A stretch of DNA of 64,000 bases from Apostichopus japonicus (Eukaryota > Echinodermata > Holothuroidea > Aspidochirotida > Stichopodidae). The position numbers and the translations under genes are program-made. Positions 36,801 to 46,760 of the stretch are shown piece after piece (the first letter of the stretch is position 1; the number at the start of each line of letters is the position of its first letter). Below the pieces are notes generated by a model. The model saw nothing but the letters and a program-made list of their open reading frames with translations, ran no database searches and had not been told where the DNA came from. The stretch covers positions 2,733,001 through 2,797,000 of the forward strand of contig NC_092575.1 in the NCBI RefSeq assembly GCF_037975245.1, written 5' to 3'.

Positions 36801-37995
36801 ATGGTGCAAACAAAGCGAAAGAATGGTAAGACACGTTATAAATGTGGTCACTGCACACATGGATTAAGTACATGTAGGTTCCTATATGTCTGTAGATAAA
36901 CCAAAATTGCCACATAAACGTTAACTGAGATCAATTAATTTGTTTAAAATAATCAATAATGACCCCAAAATGTTAGCTAAACATTGCTAGGCTAAATGTA
37001 AGTTTTAATATCTGACATGTGACAGTGATCGAACCTATTGCTGGGATACAGACAATAGCATGGTGGGCTCATAATTGATGCATTTGATTAACGATGTTTA
37101 TCAACGAAAAATCCAAATCACTCAATTGTATGCAATTTTCAGGTGTAGTTTCTCAGAAATTTAATGATCTCAAAATATATATCGTTCTGTGCCTACGCAA
37201 CGTACAATGCAGCAGAATTTGACCACAAAATGTCTGCTGTGTCAAGTTCTTTCATACCCCTAACTTGACACATTTGTGGTAAGCTAAGTTAGCTCCCCCT
37301 AGTATTGGTATAGGTATACATCCATTGACTTTGGATGCTGTTTTCTATGCTCTGAGCCTCTAAGCTCAGACAGGTCAGGTCCCAGAGGGTAGTGGTATTA
37401 TATATTTAAGGTAATTTGGGTTATTTTTAGGAGAGATTTCCAAATGCAAAAAAAACATGCAAACAGGGGGAGGGTGTTGAAAGCTTTAAAAAACCCAATA
37501 ATTTGATCAGCATATCCCTGAAATGGAAACAAACTCATGAAATATGTTACTCTGCTTGCCGCAAAAAGTTTTGGTTGCCTGCTGTATCGTTGCTAGGCCT
37601 AGTAATTATTGAAGGTGCGTCAATTACGAAGGTGTGTCAATTATGAAGCCTTTACTATACACCTTGTCTAGACCCATATAGGCCTGCAGGTTACCTCCCA
37701 CCTGTTGCTGTTAAGTGTTATTAAATATGTTAAACCTCACACTGTCTGGTAACATTCGTCTCAGAAATGATTGCAAAACAACATCTTCCTGATAAACGTT
37801 TCCAACATTTGGTTGTTCTTGAAAGAAACTACCACGTTCTGCTCCTCTGAACGGTACTGACGGCTGTGGGTATGGTTGTTGCCTGCTTTTCTTTGGCTCC
37901 TGGAAGGCACTGGATTTGTAACGAAATGTCAGACATGTTGCCGTAGGTAGAGCCAACCTCTCTCCCAGAGCAAATGTTGATGTTACTCGCCACAT
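18026..37995 (-). CDS. acyl-CoA dehydrogenase, AidB/ACDH-11 type, complete, 11 exons, 597 aa
   Basis: Exons in coding order: 37995-37741, 36793-36561, 34189-34090, 32964-32838, 24825-24683, 24555-24406, 23566-23472, 22104-22005, 21455-21315, 19264-19172, 18382-18026. All junctions are GT-AG, phases agree and the sum is 1794 nt including the stop. The protein oxidises acyl-CoA with FAD and passes electrons on; this is family knowledge. Visible features: N-terminal [15 protein letters not shown] and the [10 protein letters not shown] region typical of the AidB/ACDH-11 subgroup; the beta-domain flavin-contact motif [10 protein letters not shown] (229-238) and [11 protein letters not shown]-terminal [23 protein letters not shown], and IWEGTTNIL with Glu485 at the position of the catalytic glutamate of MCAD. 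The length of about 600 suits this subgroup and is longer than MCAD. The first 30 residues are rich in R, T, S and L, possibly a mitochondrial presequence, but Glu12 weakens this. Substrate not determinable; worm ACDH-11 acts on C11-C12 acyl-CoA. Confidence 0.95.
18631..18690 (-). pseudogene. 60-bp extra copy of the exon 11 acceptor region
   Basis: The segment repeats, in the same orientation, the intron end and first codons of dehydrogenase exon 11 (18353-18410): GGTGGAATTTATTT-like intron end, CTGCA, then GTCCTGGGCATCCAGG and GGCACTACTAAC. The acceptor CTGCAG is broken (CTGCATAT) and Trp-Glu of the active-site motif is lost. A decayed tandem duplication fragment inside intron 10. Confidence 0.65.
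19777..20135 (-). mobile_element. TTAA-flanked MITE in dehydrogenase intron 9
   Basis: Inverted copy of the family at 1766 and 43413. The left end TGGCATTGAAGACTCGCCCC follows TTAA (19773-19776). The right end GCGCGAGACTTCACACCCT is followed by a short CTTATACCC repeat and TTAA (20136-20139). The interior has the same ordered blocks, for example GTTAACTTTCTGTTGCTTGC and ACACTAGTGTCTAATTATTG. It sits in an intron of the dehydrogenase gene. Confidence 0.78.
20924..21270 (+). repeat. minisatellite of about 102 bp, three copies plus a partial
   Basis: The phrase TATGACTTGTGGTCTTGTCA starts at 20924, 21027 and 21129, and a partial copy starts at about 21229. Each unit contains TGACACATCAC(G/A)TAACCAG and CTCCCGCCTCCCCCCTCACA-like DNA. 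It lies in dehydrogenase intron 9. The ORFs of 108 (plus) and 89 (minus) codons over it simply reflect the repeat period being near a multiple of three. Confidence 0.9.
21768..21803. repeat. (TA)n microsatellite
   Basis: About 18 uninterrupted TA dinucleotides within dehydrogenase intron 8. Confidence 0.9.
22140..22680. repeat. three degenerate tandem copies of a unit of about 195 bp
   Basis: Each unit carries TTGTTTACTCG(T/A)AA or TTGTTTACCCGCAA, then AT(C)CATCCAAC, AGGACAT(C/T)(C/T)CT, an AACCAA(C/A) and CTTGGT(T/A)CTAA segment, starting at about 22146, 22345 and 22545. The copies differ by many indels, so the array is old. It lies in dehydrogenase intron 7. Confidence 0.75.
23757..23870. 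repeat. CTTTGAAGC/GTACTGACAGT palindromic repeat, copy 3
   Basis: The arms TGCTTCAAAGCACTTGTACT and AGTACGAGTGGCTCAAAGCA are inverted repeats flanking about 65 bp. This is the clearest copy of the family seen also at 11215 and 14110, and lies in dehydrogenase intron 6. Confidence 0.65.
25720..26690. repeat. 1-kb purine-rich GGGAGATGGGGTGGG-type minisatellite
   Basis: The plus strand is almost entirely purines with scattered T: first AGAGGGGGAGAAGG-like repeats, then GGGAGATGAAGTGGT and GGGAGATGGGGTGGG units of about 12-18 bp, then (T)GGAGTGGGGCAGGG units. Minus-strand ORFs of 352, 250 and 229 codons in three frames (all Ser/Pro/His/Leu) result from low complexity and are not genes. It lies in dehydrogenase intron 4, on whose coding strand it is pyrimidine-rich. 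The strand asymmetry and mirror symmetry could allow triplex DNA. Confidence 0.9.
28987..29388 (-). CDS. unidentified single-exon ORF, 133 aa
   Basis: I do not recognise this protein. The best start is the ATG at 29388 ([18 protein letters not shown]); a longer reading to 29457 adds 23 residues that look like untranslated sequence. The composition is protein-like: charged, with amphipathic stretches ([20 protein letters not shown] at about 50-70), an Arg-rich [11 protein letters not shown] segment and an acidic LEEEED run near 100. No signal peptide or membrane segment. It lies in intron 4 of the dehydrogenase gene on the same strand, but adding it would not be needed: exons 4 and 5 already join in frame. 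It could be an intronic gene, a retrocopy or a chance ORF. Confidence 0.4.
   Translation of the reverse strand: MAAASDPNKVIRILEEIYSPLKGRSFTGQYVGEFVFRETTEGIRKVINYSGDDDLREIANQIDREVHQLSEAARLRIWKGIHRGNIYMNPGCSLDKSYLEEEEDVIFRIYHIQVVAVNPIRWDIVCNLFLKRA
30075..30345. repeat. degenerate repeat of ACGTCAA and TTTGACGAG phrases
   Basis: Four loosely similar stretches of 55-85 bp contain (T)TTGACGAGA/TTT, CATCTCG, AAAACGTCAA and TTTCCAA in similar order, near 30075, 30145, 30195 and 30285. TTGACG and CGTCAA recur in both orientations, giving small inverted pairs. It lies in dehydrogenase intron 4. Confidence 0.5.
31109..31509. mobile_element. hAT-like MITE with perfect TSD CTCTAAAG (401 bp)
   Basis: The termini are perfect inverted repeats, CAGGGTTGTCCAACCT, and the exact 8-bp duplication CTCTAAAG is at 31101-31108 and 31510-31517. 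The interior contains TACGGCCCGCGAGCC near the left end, a phrase typical of vertebrate and invertebrate Charlie-like hAT elements, and a G run. No transposase is encoded. Inserted in dehydrogenase intron 4. Confidence 0.92.
32045..32337 (-). mobile_element. tRNA-derived SINE, second family
   Basis: On the minus strand the head reads GTTGCCGAGTGGATAAAGGC (A box, as in Ser/Leu-type tRNAs) and GGGATTCGATTCC (B box). The body has AACTCAAATTTGGAATC-type sequence on the plus strand, and the tail has CCCACATTTGCGGTC and GCGTAAGCATCC. The tail matches the truncated copy at 15862-15990. It lies in dehydrogenase intron 4 on the same strand as the gene. Confidence 0.75.
37055..37659 (-). mobile_element. 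inverted copy of the nested repeat at 5718-6326
   Basis: About 600 bp align end to end with 5718-6326, with phrases such as AAAGTCAATGGATGTATA, TTAGGGGTATGAAAGAACTT and GACATTTTGTGGTCAA conserved. The ends invert to TATAGTAAAGGCTTCATAAT and a GGGCTCATAATTGATGCA segment. It lies in dehydrogenase intron 1, 80 bp downstream of exon 1. Confidence 0.75.
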
Positions 37996-39119
37996 TTTGA
38001 CTTTTTGTCACTGTAGTACTATGTGTATAACTAAGTGTATAACTAGAATAGCCTAGTATAACTAAAGCAAACCACACGGCATACGCTAGCCTATTCCCAC
38101 GGCCAACAAGGTATGTAAGTTGGAACGATCATGCAGTTGAATTTCAAATCCTAAACTTTGATTGTTTACTTTGAAATGTTCAGACATATGATATGTCTGG
38201 TGTGGTGCGCAGTTTGAACTCTTGTCTTCGAGTCTGATAATATTGACTAGGCTACCTGAAGAAATGTGTTTTTCACGGGTAAGCCAACGTTACCAATCTG
38301 AAGCTGGTCGCAGCAGCACATATCATTCAGCCGAAGTTTCGTTCCGCCGCAGTTTGTGAAGTTTGAGCCGCACATAATTTCTATAACATGCCTTCGCCAC
38401 TGAAGTATTTTAGTTCGGTTGCCTCCTCACAATCCCACCCACTTTCCGGCACAAGTTAACTAACATTGAGTTACAAGTTAACTGATTACCTCTATGCTAA
38501 GTAATAATTGTAGAATGAATTATTCTATATTTGTATTCATTATATTTCATAGTTTTGAATTTTCTTTTAGATTTTATATAGCATTTGTATTTTGTATTTT
38601 TATTTTTTATTTTCATAACAACTGTATATTTTTATACATTCATCTAGTATATTTTTCTACGCCATTTGATATCTTATTTTCGTATGAATGGTTTATTCTT
38701 TCTGTGTATTTTGTTGTAAAGCGCAACCGAAAACTTTGTTGGGGTTGCGCTATATGAAATTCAATAAATAATAATAATAGTTATCAGTTATATCCGATTG
38801 TTCTTTTTTCCAGTGATATTCCTGTTTATGTGTCATGCACGTCATTTCATTTACGGAGACAAATGAGATTGTAAGCGGTTTGTCATTGGAGACTACAGCA
38901 ATAGTTGCCATGCCGCCCATAGTAAACTTAAATGAAGAAAAAATATTATTCAGTTAGGGCAAGAAAGTTTGCGTAAAACGTGAAACGAATTAATACAGGA
39001 ATTTTTGTATACGAAACGTATTTATTGAACTTACGGAAGGCTTCAACATAAGAGACGTAGTGAGGCAAATTTCACTGTTTGAGAGAAAAACCATGAACTT
39101 TTATGGGTAAGCGGTAGGC

Positions 39120-41702
39120 CTAAATAGTTTTCGGACACTTTAAACTTCTCCCAGGGCGCAGGTCCGCAGGATGCTGGAGCCCGCTCATGTTCCTAATTTT
39201 GCCATGGTGCCATAAGAAAAGTTCAGGTAGACAGTCGAATGGAATTAACCACCTAGCTGTACATTCTAACCACATGTACTTCCCATTCATGCTCTTCAAC
39301 ATGCAAACCACAAAAAAAAGTAAATCATGATTGACGTTCTCGTTCTCCTCCTCCTTATCCTCGTACGTCCTCGTCCACGTCCTCTTCCTCCTCGTCCTCT
39401 TCCTCTTCCCCTGATGACGTCATAATCGAGAAATATTGGGTGACGTTATGCTAACTTTATTCAACTTGACTGATATAAGCTCACCTGTTAGGTCAAGGGT
39501 CAATCGATGGAAGACGAGGCGAGGTCTATGAACCACAATTAACTTCCATTCCGGCAGGTGTAAAATCCTGCCTGTGCTTCTGAGTGGTGATTTGTGATGG
39601 ATAGAGGGCAGCAAACATAGTTTGAAACACGCGAGCAAGATCACAAACAGATATTAGAAAGGCGTGTTCAGGTTTTAAAATAAATAAAAAATAATAATTT
39701 TATAATGTATTTATTTCTGCAGAATAGAGAACAGAGGAATCAGATGTTGTCTTCTCAAAGATGCTGACCAAGTTCACCTGTCACAAACGGAGTGTGCGGG
39801 GGATAAAGAATCACTTCCGGTCCTAAAGTAATTGACTCCCACCATAGGCGTAGGAGCCTAATTTGATTTGGGGGGGGGGGGGGCTGTAACGACTTGCCCG
39901 AAAAATATAACCAAAATTTTTCGCGCGCTCAACATCTTAATGTGCATATCATATAGGCATTCATCGGTTATTACATCACATGAAAATAACCGATAAATGC
40001 CTATATGATAAAAAATTGGTTATATTTTCCGTGTTATTACCCTTCCATATTGGTTATAATTATTGGGGAAGTCGTTACAATAATAACAATAATATAATAT
40101 CAGTTTAACCATTGAAAAACACATTGCAAATTATTCTTCTTTCAGCATAATATAGGTGCCCGAAAAATTCTCAGCATATTGCCCGAATTTTCACCAAAAA
40201 TTTTGGTTGGGGGGCTGCAGCCCCCAGCTCTATATCATCGGTTATTACATCACATGCAAATAACCGATATATGCCTATATGGTAAAAAAATAGTTATATT
40301 TTCGGTGTTATTACCCTTCCATATTGGTTATAATTATTGGGGAAGTCGTTACAATAATAACAATAATATAATATCAGTTTAACCATTGAAAAACACATTA
40401 CAAATTTTTCTTCTTTCAGTATAATATAGGTGCCCGAAAAATTATCAGCATATTGCCCGAATTTTCACCAAAAATTTTGGTTGGGGGCTGCAGCCCCCCC
40501 CCCCCCAGCCCCCCGCCTCCTACGCATATGCCTCGAGGCATACCTCAACAATCAAGGATAAAAGAGATGGCAACTCACTGGTAACATCAACTTGAAGGTT
40601 CAGTAAACTGGCCGGTGGTCGATAAGGAACAAGTTCTTTTCCGGTCTTATATGTTGATCGCTATACAACGAAATAAAACGTACATGATTAATGAATGCTT
40701 TATGTAAGGAAGTTCGATATAGCAGTACTTTGAAATATTTACTTCTTGTTCGACTCTAATTCTCGATATGAGAAATCGAAATTCGAGTGGTCTGGCTGAC
40801 AGTTTTGACTATTTTACTAACAGATGCCATTGCATTCTCGGAGTTACGATTTTATTACGAAATTTAGCAGTGGCGTAGGAAGGTAATTTTGAGTGGGGGG
40901 GGGAGGCTGAAGACCGATGGCCGGCCTGGGGGAGGGGTCTAAGGGGAAGGGGTGCCCCCTCCCTTTTGGATTTTTTTTCATTTCCAGGTGGCCTCAGATG
41001 CAATTTGGTGCAATATAGCAAACCTCAACTCACACTTTCCATTTTGTATATAATTTTGCATTTTCACCTGGCCTTAGATGCAATTTGGTGCTCCAAATGA
41101 GATTTTTTTTCTCATTTGGAAATGAAAAATTGGTTTTCTGACTTGCGAAGCGGGGGGGGGGGGGAGGCGGAATGATACTTCCGCCCCTCCATAATTTTCA
41201 CTGGGGGGCTGGCGCCCCCCAGCCCCCCCCCCCGTTCCTACGCCCTTGAAATTTAGATTTGTTCCTCAAAACTTTCGTCTGTTGTTTTCGACGCTGATTT
41301 TTGACCTGTTGTATCTCGAAATTTCGATTTTGATTGATGGAATTATTGATTGGTATTTTTTCTTCTTTATTTGCTAGTGTTTATTGTTATTTTTTTGGAA
41401 GGTCACTGTTCGTGGTACATGTATGAACATATTCTGACAAACTTACTCAGTTTACAGCTTTGATAATTCACTCTCAGTCGTCATATTATATTGTGTAAAA
41501 GGAAGTAGGTCGGACATTACGATCCTAGCAGGATCTTCTCCGGAGGCTGAAAGACAAGTTGTATTATGTTGTGATACATGGCACTTGTCAACGTGATGTT
41601 GTGTCCTAGTTATGAACAACCATCAACCAAGCGTGATTTCGTGGAACACGTACTCACCAAAGACTTATACTCACTTGCTACCGTGGCGCTCACCACTGCC
41701 AT
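39120..41702 (-). CDS. tentative four-exon gene, about 119 aa, unidentified
   Basis: Candidate exons in coding order: 41702-41658 (MAVVSATVASEYKSL, donor GTGAGTAC), 40660-40579 (RSTYKTGKELVPYRPPAS..., donor GTGAGT), 39571-39485 (RILHLPEWKLIVVHRPRL..., donor GTGAGC), 39265-39120 (ends ...KCPKTI, stop). Phases are compatible and the sum is 360 nt. I recognise no family, the last two exons have weak acceptors, and other donors would also keep frame (for example after 40544). The first exon lies about 0.9 kb from the BOLA2 start on the opposite strand, which would fit a shared bidirectional promoter. A hAT MITE sits in its first intron. Inference only. Confidence 0.25.
39845..40535. mobile_element. 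GCGTAGGAG-ended element with an internal 274-bp tandem duplication
   Basis: The ends are CATAGGCGTAGGAG (left) and, inverted, CATATGCGTAGGAG (right), next to G and C runs. Inside, a unit beginning CATCGGTTATTACATCACAT at 39962 repeats at 40236 (period 274 bp). The copies share CCATATTGGTTATAATTATT and GTTTAACCATTGAAAAACAC and differ at few positions, so the duplication is recent. A fragment of the family is at 4018-4160. No convincing TSD was found. Confidence 0.7.
40869..41248 (-). mobile_element. hAT-like MITE with perfect TSD AAATTTAG (380 bp)
   Basis: Inverted copy of the family at 10688-11064: left CAGTGGCGTAGGAAGG, right inverted CAAGGGCGTAGGAACGG, with the same GATGCAATTTGGTGC and TTCCGCCCC interior. 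The exact TSD AAATTTAG is at 40861-40868 and 41249-41256. The two copies have different TSDs, so they are independent insertions. Confidence 0.9.
41508..41590. repeat. single arm of the 13.4-kb fold-back repeat
   Basis: The arm reads GACATTACGATCCTAGCAGG with TCTTCTCC following, then GGCTGAAAGACAAGT, matching one arm and the centre of 13395-13490. The second arm is missing; a CACTTGTC segment at 41581-41588 is the only trace of inversion. Confidence 0.6.
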
Positions 41703-42638
41703 TGTGTAATCCTATCAAGGAACCAGAAAGGGTCTACCAAAACTACGGAGCTTTCGATGGTTGTAGTTTTCTTCCTAAATTGCAATCCAAATGGCATGGT
41801 GTTCTTAGTATTAACTTAGGCTACTTCGTTTTGCACGAATAAACACAGTATCACTTGTATTCATAGGTTCCTGACAAAAGATAGGCCTAAGTTAGGCTTA
41901 GGCTATGCCTGTGTGTTGTACTCATGGGTGTGCTGTAACTTGGGTAAGTCATTACTATCCATAAATTGTATCTTATAATATAAAGCGTAAGCCATTTTCA
42001 GGAAAATGTGGAAGACCCAGTATTCCCATGCTCCCAGTGGCTATGGCCCATCACAGCTATCAAACATTTACAAGTGTCAAGTACATGTGTTAAGGTAAAT
42101 GCAGGTTTCTCATTTATCTCAGTGACCCAAATGGAGGTGTGTTTTTATCAAGTTTGTCAGCACACCACTTTGACAAAAAGTGTCAATTATTTTCTGAATT
42201 TAAGTTAACTTGTTCAGAACAATCTTGTTCTATGCTTAGTAAAAAAAAAATATTTTCACTGTTAAAAGTACACAAATGCACCGTACTATTCATGCATTAC
42301 TATAGTTTCCAAACAAATTATTTTTGTCCATTTTTGAACTTTTAATTGCTTACATAGGCCCATATAACTGTCTCATTTGCACATCAAATTTACAACTATA
42401 CTACGTACTATATAAGGCTATGATCATTCTCTCAGTAAATAGTCTTTAATAGTGTTTATAGAACTACTTATTTTCTTTAAAATACTACATACTGTAGGTG
42501 GGAGAGGGACAAAAGGGGCTACTTGAGGTATTGTAAAACTATTGGCTAATTTCATTTTTTGTCTTTTCATATTGTTTTTCTTTCTCAGAGTCCTGAACTT
42601 TACAACCCTTAATCCACCAATGCAAGGTCTTAAATATA

Positions 42639-44504
42639 ATGGCAATAACTAGTGAGAGCTTAGAGAACAAACTGAAAGCTGAGCTTGAATGTTCATATGT
42701 GGTAAGTATGTAGAGAAGACAGTTAAGCTAAATGTTCCTTTTGTCCTTTCGTAACAAAGAGAGATCAGCATTAAATCTTTTTTCTCATTGCACAGATCAG
42801 TTGCATAAACATTGTATAATGCTTAGTTGCAATTGACCTTCATGTTAGAAGTTGAACATGGAAAATGCCATAATTATTGTTCCTCTTTATTGCAGCATAG
42901 TAATTACCTGTGATTGATTAGTGCAGAAGCAGATCCATCAGCCAATTTATCAGCTGGAGACTAAACCAGTTGTAGCTTTACAGTTGTACTGTCTGTAAAT
43001 TTCTCATGGTTTGCATGAATGTTGAACAAAATTATATTGTCATATATTTTTAATGTTTATGAAGAAAAAGAATAAAGAAATAAACAAAGACAAGCTGCCT
43101 GCAATATTTTCCCCAGTCATTCTCTTTACCTTTAAATTGTAGAATTTCAGAACAACTTTCGTTGGTTTTTAAAGAAGAATGGGATTATTTCTTGCAATTT
43201 CCCGACAAATCATTCTCCTCTTTTCAAACAATTTTGTGCATTAAAATTGTTGCATATTCTGTTTAGAAACTGGTGGATGAATCAGGAGGATGTGGAGCTA
43301 AATTCAATGCAACAATTGTATCCAGTAAATTTGAAGGGAAACCTCTTCTACAAAGACACAGGTAAAATGCAATTCATTACATGCTGATGCTTAGTACAGT
43401 CTCCCACATTAAAGGGTGTGAAGACTTGCGCACAAAGAAGGTCTCATGCCGGTAATCTGACCTAGTTTTGAATGAGGTGTAACAGAATATTAGACACCAC
43501 CATCGATCCCAGAAAATACACTCAGCTTGCTACTGTCGGTAATTAGACACTAGTGTACAGTCAGTACATAGCTACGGTCAATATCCACATCACAGTGTAC
43601 ATAGCAGCGTGGACATCTCAGGTCTAGATAACACGGTATCATGTTTCATTACTGTCTGCATTTTGTAGCGACAAGAAGAAAATGTCATTTGCAGGCAACG
43701 GAAAGTTAACTTTTTCAGAGCGCGGTATGCGGTTTGGGGCAAGACTTCAATGCCTTTAAGTCAGAACTTGGGTGGCATTCTTTTTGTGATACCATTAAAT
43801 TGCATCCTCTGTGTAAATTCTTCAGCACTTGATGACTTTTCCTTCTATTGTTAGTGTAGAAGAAGTTAAAGCTAGGATGCATGTCATCTTTAGTACAATG
43901 GCTGATATTTCTTCTTCTTCAAGATAATGTATTTAAATGTATTAAAGTTATTGTAAAAATATTCCTCCTTTAAAACAAGTTTGATGATGACATCAGATAC
44001 TCTGTAATTAAAGGCCTGATTTGTATTAATGTTTGTCCACTGCTTGTCAGATTGTTTCTTTTCAACTTGACATAAAATAGCAGGGCATGAATGAGATGTA
44101 AGAACACTTTGTCCTTTACAAACTTGGGATGCATGGTAGACATTGACAAGTTGAAAAACCCAATTGTTTTTTAATTTGTCAGTTGATTATTATATTGAGT
44201 CTGAGAAGCCCATGTGTGATCTGCATCCGGTAATAGGTTTTCCAACCACTCTGACAAGACCTCTGTATTTAAGAGTAATTCTTCCAAAACTTCATTGCTA
44301 TTGAAATGTATTTTTGCTATGAAAAATAGTTTTCTCGATGGTATGTCACATTTTCTTTGTTTCGAAAGTCACCCTTTTTTTTGGTACTTTTTCTCTCTCA
44401 GGATGGTAAATACCTGTCTCGCTGAGGAACTGCAGTCTATACATGCTTTCTCCATGAAGACTTTAACTCCAGAAAAATGGGCAGAAAAGCAAGAAAAAAG
44501 TTGA
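42639..44504 (+). CDS. BOLA2: BolA-like protein 2, complete, 3 exons, 86 aa
   Basis: Exons 42639-42701, 43267-43361 and 44402-44504 join in phase to 261 nt (86 residues plus stop), the same length as human BOLA2. The signature KFEGKPLLQRHR (42-53), followed by VNTCLAEEL, IHAFSMKTLTP (66-76) and a KW motif, identifies the BolA2 subgroup. His67 corresponds to the conserved His that helps bind a [2Fe-2S] cluster shared with monothiol glutaredoxin (Grx3); Cys30 lies in the variable loop. The family acts in cytosol and nucleus in iron-sulfur trafficking. The start matches human in distance to the motif; an upstream AG at about 42588 may end a 5'-UTR intron. Intron 2 holds a TTAA-flanked MITE. An AATAAA lies at about 44809. 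Nothing is broken. Confidence 0.95.
43413..43755 (+). mobile_element. TTAA-flanked MITE in BOLA2 intron 2 (343 bp)
   Basis: TTAA lies at 43409-43412 and 43756-43759. Ends are AGGGTGTGAAGACTTGCGC and GGGGCAAGACTTCAATGCCT. It is the longest clean copy of the family also seen at 1766-2027 and 19777-20135. No ORF for a transposase. Confidence 0.88.
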
Positions 44505-45870
44505 AAATGTTGAAGAGTTGCTCAAGGACCCAGAAGTTCTTTTCAACAAATTCCTCCTCGGAAAGTCCAAGCAGTGAAACACAACCTCACATAAAATGAG
44601 ACCATTTGTGGAGAGAAAAACTGTGTTATTATTTACCTAATAACATGCAGAAGCTGACACAGAAAAAAAAAAAAAAACGCTTCTAATGAGTTGTGTTTGT
44701 CACCTGTAGGATTGGTAAATAATTAAATATATCAATAATTAGAAAGGAATATAACTGAGTGTATTGTGTAACTTATCTCTCCACATGTCATCTCAATAAT
44801 TAAATAAGAATAAATTTTTAAAAACTATGTGAGTCTAATAGGAATCATGTTCAAATGCATGAATTGCAATCGAGTAGTTCATCACAGTTCTCTCTGTATC
44901 CTGCGATCAATCTGGAGACAACAAGAAACTTGGAATTTATCAAATGGAAATGAATATTCATATGTTTGATTATTACAAAAAAAAAACTAATAATATCTGT
45001 TCAATGAAGCCTAGCAGTGAGATATTATTAATTATGCAATGTCAAATGTCATATGAAAGTAGACACCCAGACAGTTATCATTAATACCAACAAAAGAAAG
45101 AAAAATTACATTTTAAACTCAATGTTCTTTCTATGTCATCAAACAAGAAACATATGATGATTGCCTAAGGTGGAGGTTGCCAGTAAATTTTTTCAATAGG
45201 GTGAAGGTTGCATTTGGTCATGTGCATAGTGGGCACCCCCCCCCAAACCCCCACTATGTAGAACTATATGTAGAACCCCTGATCTAGGCAATATATGTCA
45301 TGGTTTATGGTGTAATCAATAGTGTAAAATACATTCACAGACACTTATCTCTTATGCAATGCCACTTTGTATGTGTACACTTGAGCACTGTATTTCTGTT
45401 TTGTTTATCTGTTGTTTGTTGTTTTTCATTTGTTTTTTTCACAGAATTTTGATTATGTAAAGGTGACTATAAGTGAAAGAAAACACAAGCATTCCTTGCT
45501 GGTTCCAAATTTCATGTAAACTGCATTGCTCAGTCTATGTCACTATGGAAACTCGCGAACGTAGAAAATTGTCACAAACTTACAGATATCATTCTGTCAA
45601 AGAGATGCTGTTTTTAAGTTTGAAACTTTCTCTGTAGCATATCTGGCATATGCTCCCTTCATGAGGGTGAAGTGTTTTTACGCAGTGTGATCGGAATATT
45701 GATTTTTACTTTTAAGTCAAAACCGAATACCAACTCAGACACTTAAAATGCTTCCTTATTTTAAAAGAGGACAAAAGTATGGATTGATATCATGATGTAA
45801 TACACAAAAAACCAAGAATTGTTTTCAAATTATTTTGTGTCCTTTACCTCTTTGGTTATTTGCCTTTAAT
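44505..45870. other. BOLA2 3' flank; no further gene seen
   Basis: Contains the probable BOLA2 3' UTR with an A run at about 44664-44678 and a polyadenylation-like AATAAA near 44809, then AT-rich DNA with a C run near 45236. No exon is supportable. Confidence 0.4.
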
Positions 45871-46760
45871 AGGCAGCCCAAGTAACCTTCGCAGTTAAGT
45901 TGGTGTGTGTATGTGATGCCCTATCCTGTAAACAGGATATCTCAAGTTAGGTAATCTCTACAGTTCTCATATTTGCCATGTCGCTTGCCCATGATGATTG
46001 CAAGAACCTCATTGTTTAAGTGGAGGTCAAAGGTTATTTGGGGTCTGCAGAGGGCAAAATGTGAAAATCTCAAAAACATCTCCAGAGCCTGAACATCATT
46101 GGAGCTCATATATGCATGGTAGCGTTATGTAGTGTCAACATTTTAAATAATTTGGTGTAGGTCAGAAATGATTTAAGGTCACCAGGGGTCAAAACTTGAA
46201 CTCCTTGTAAACATGATATCTCCAGACAGGAAACTTTATTGGCTCTCATATGTTCATGGGGCTTACCTATAATGAATAAAATAAACCTAATGTTTTGGTG
46301 GAGGTCAAAGGTCATCAAAGGTCACCCTCTGTAAAGCCAGTTATAAACAAACCTTGTTAACAACATCCAAAGATAGGTTACATCACATAGCTCAAACTTG
46401 GCATGTGTCTTTCTTACAGTGAGTACAAGAACCCTATTATAAGTTTGGGGAGTGGTCACGGTCATGTGTGGTCAGCAGAGGTCAAAATATCAAAAGTACT
46501 TAATCTTGAGACATACAAACCTTCAAAGAGATTATATAATATGCAAGGTAGATTACTACTGCGATAAGTAAAATGATCCACAATTCGGTATAAGTGAAAA
46601 CTCAGTTAAGGTTCAATTGCAAACCCTACAGGATTTCTAAAGGTCAGTTCTCAATGAAGATGTAAAACTTAAACTGATTTGACTTCCTCATATGTAGTAC
46701 AACACCCTTGCTGTTTAGGTAGAGGTCAAAGATCGACTTAATTGGGTACCTGCAGTGTGA
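45870..46760 (+). repeat. degenerate array, period of about 145 bp, with GAGGTCAAAGGTCA motifs
   Basis: Recurring phrases GAGGTCAAAGGT(T/C)A, GG(G)GTC(A/T), CTC(A)TATGTTCATG and GTAAACA(T/G)GATATCTC appear near 45905, 46020, 46160, 46305, 46450 and 46720 at intervals of about 140-150 bp. The best copy, AGGTCAAAGGTCA at about 46304-46316, is a perfect DR1 nuclear-receptor half-site pair, but it is part of the repeat unit and need not be functional. Confidence 0.6.
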
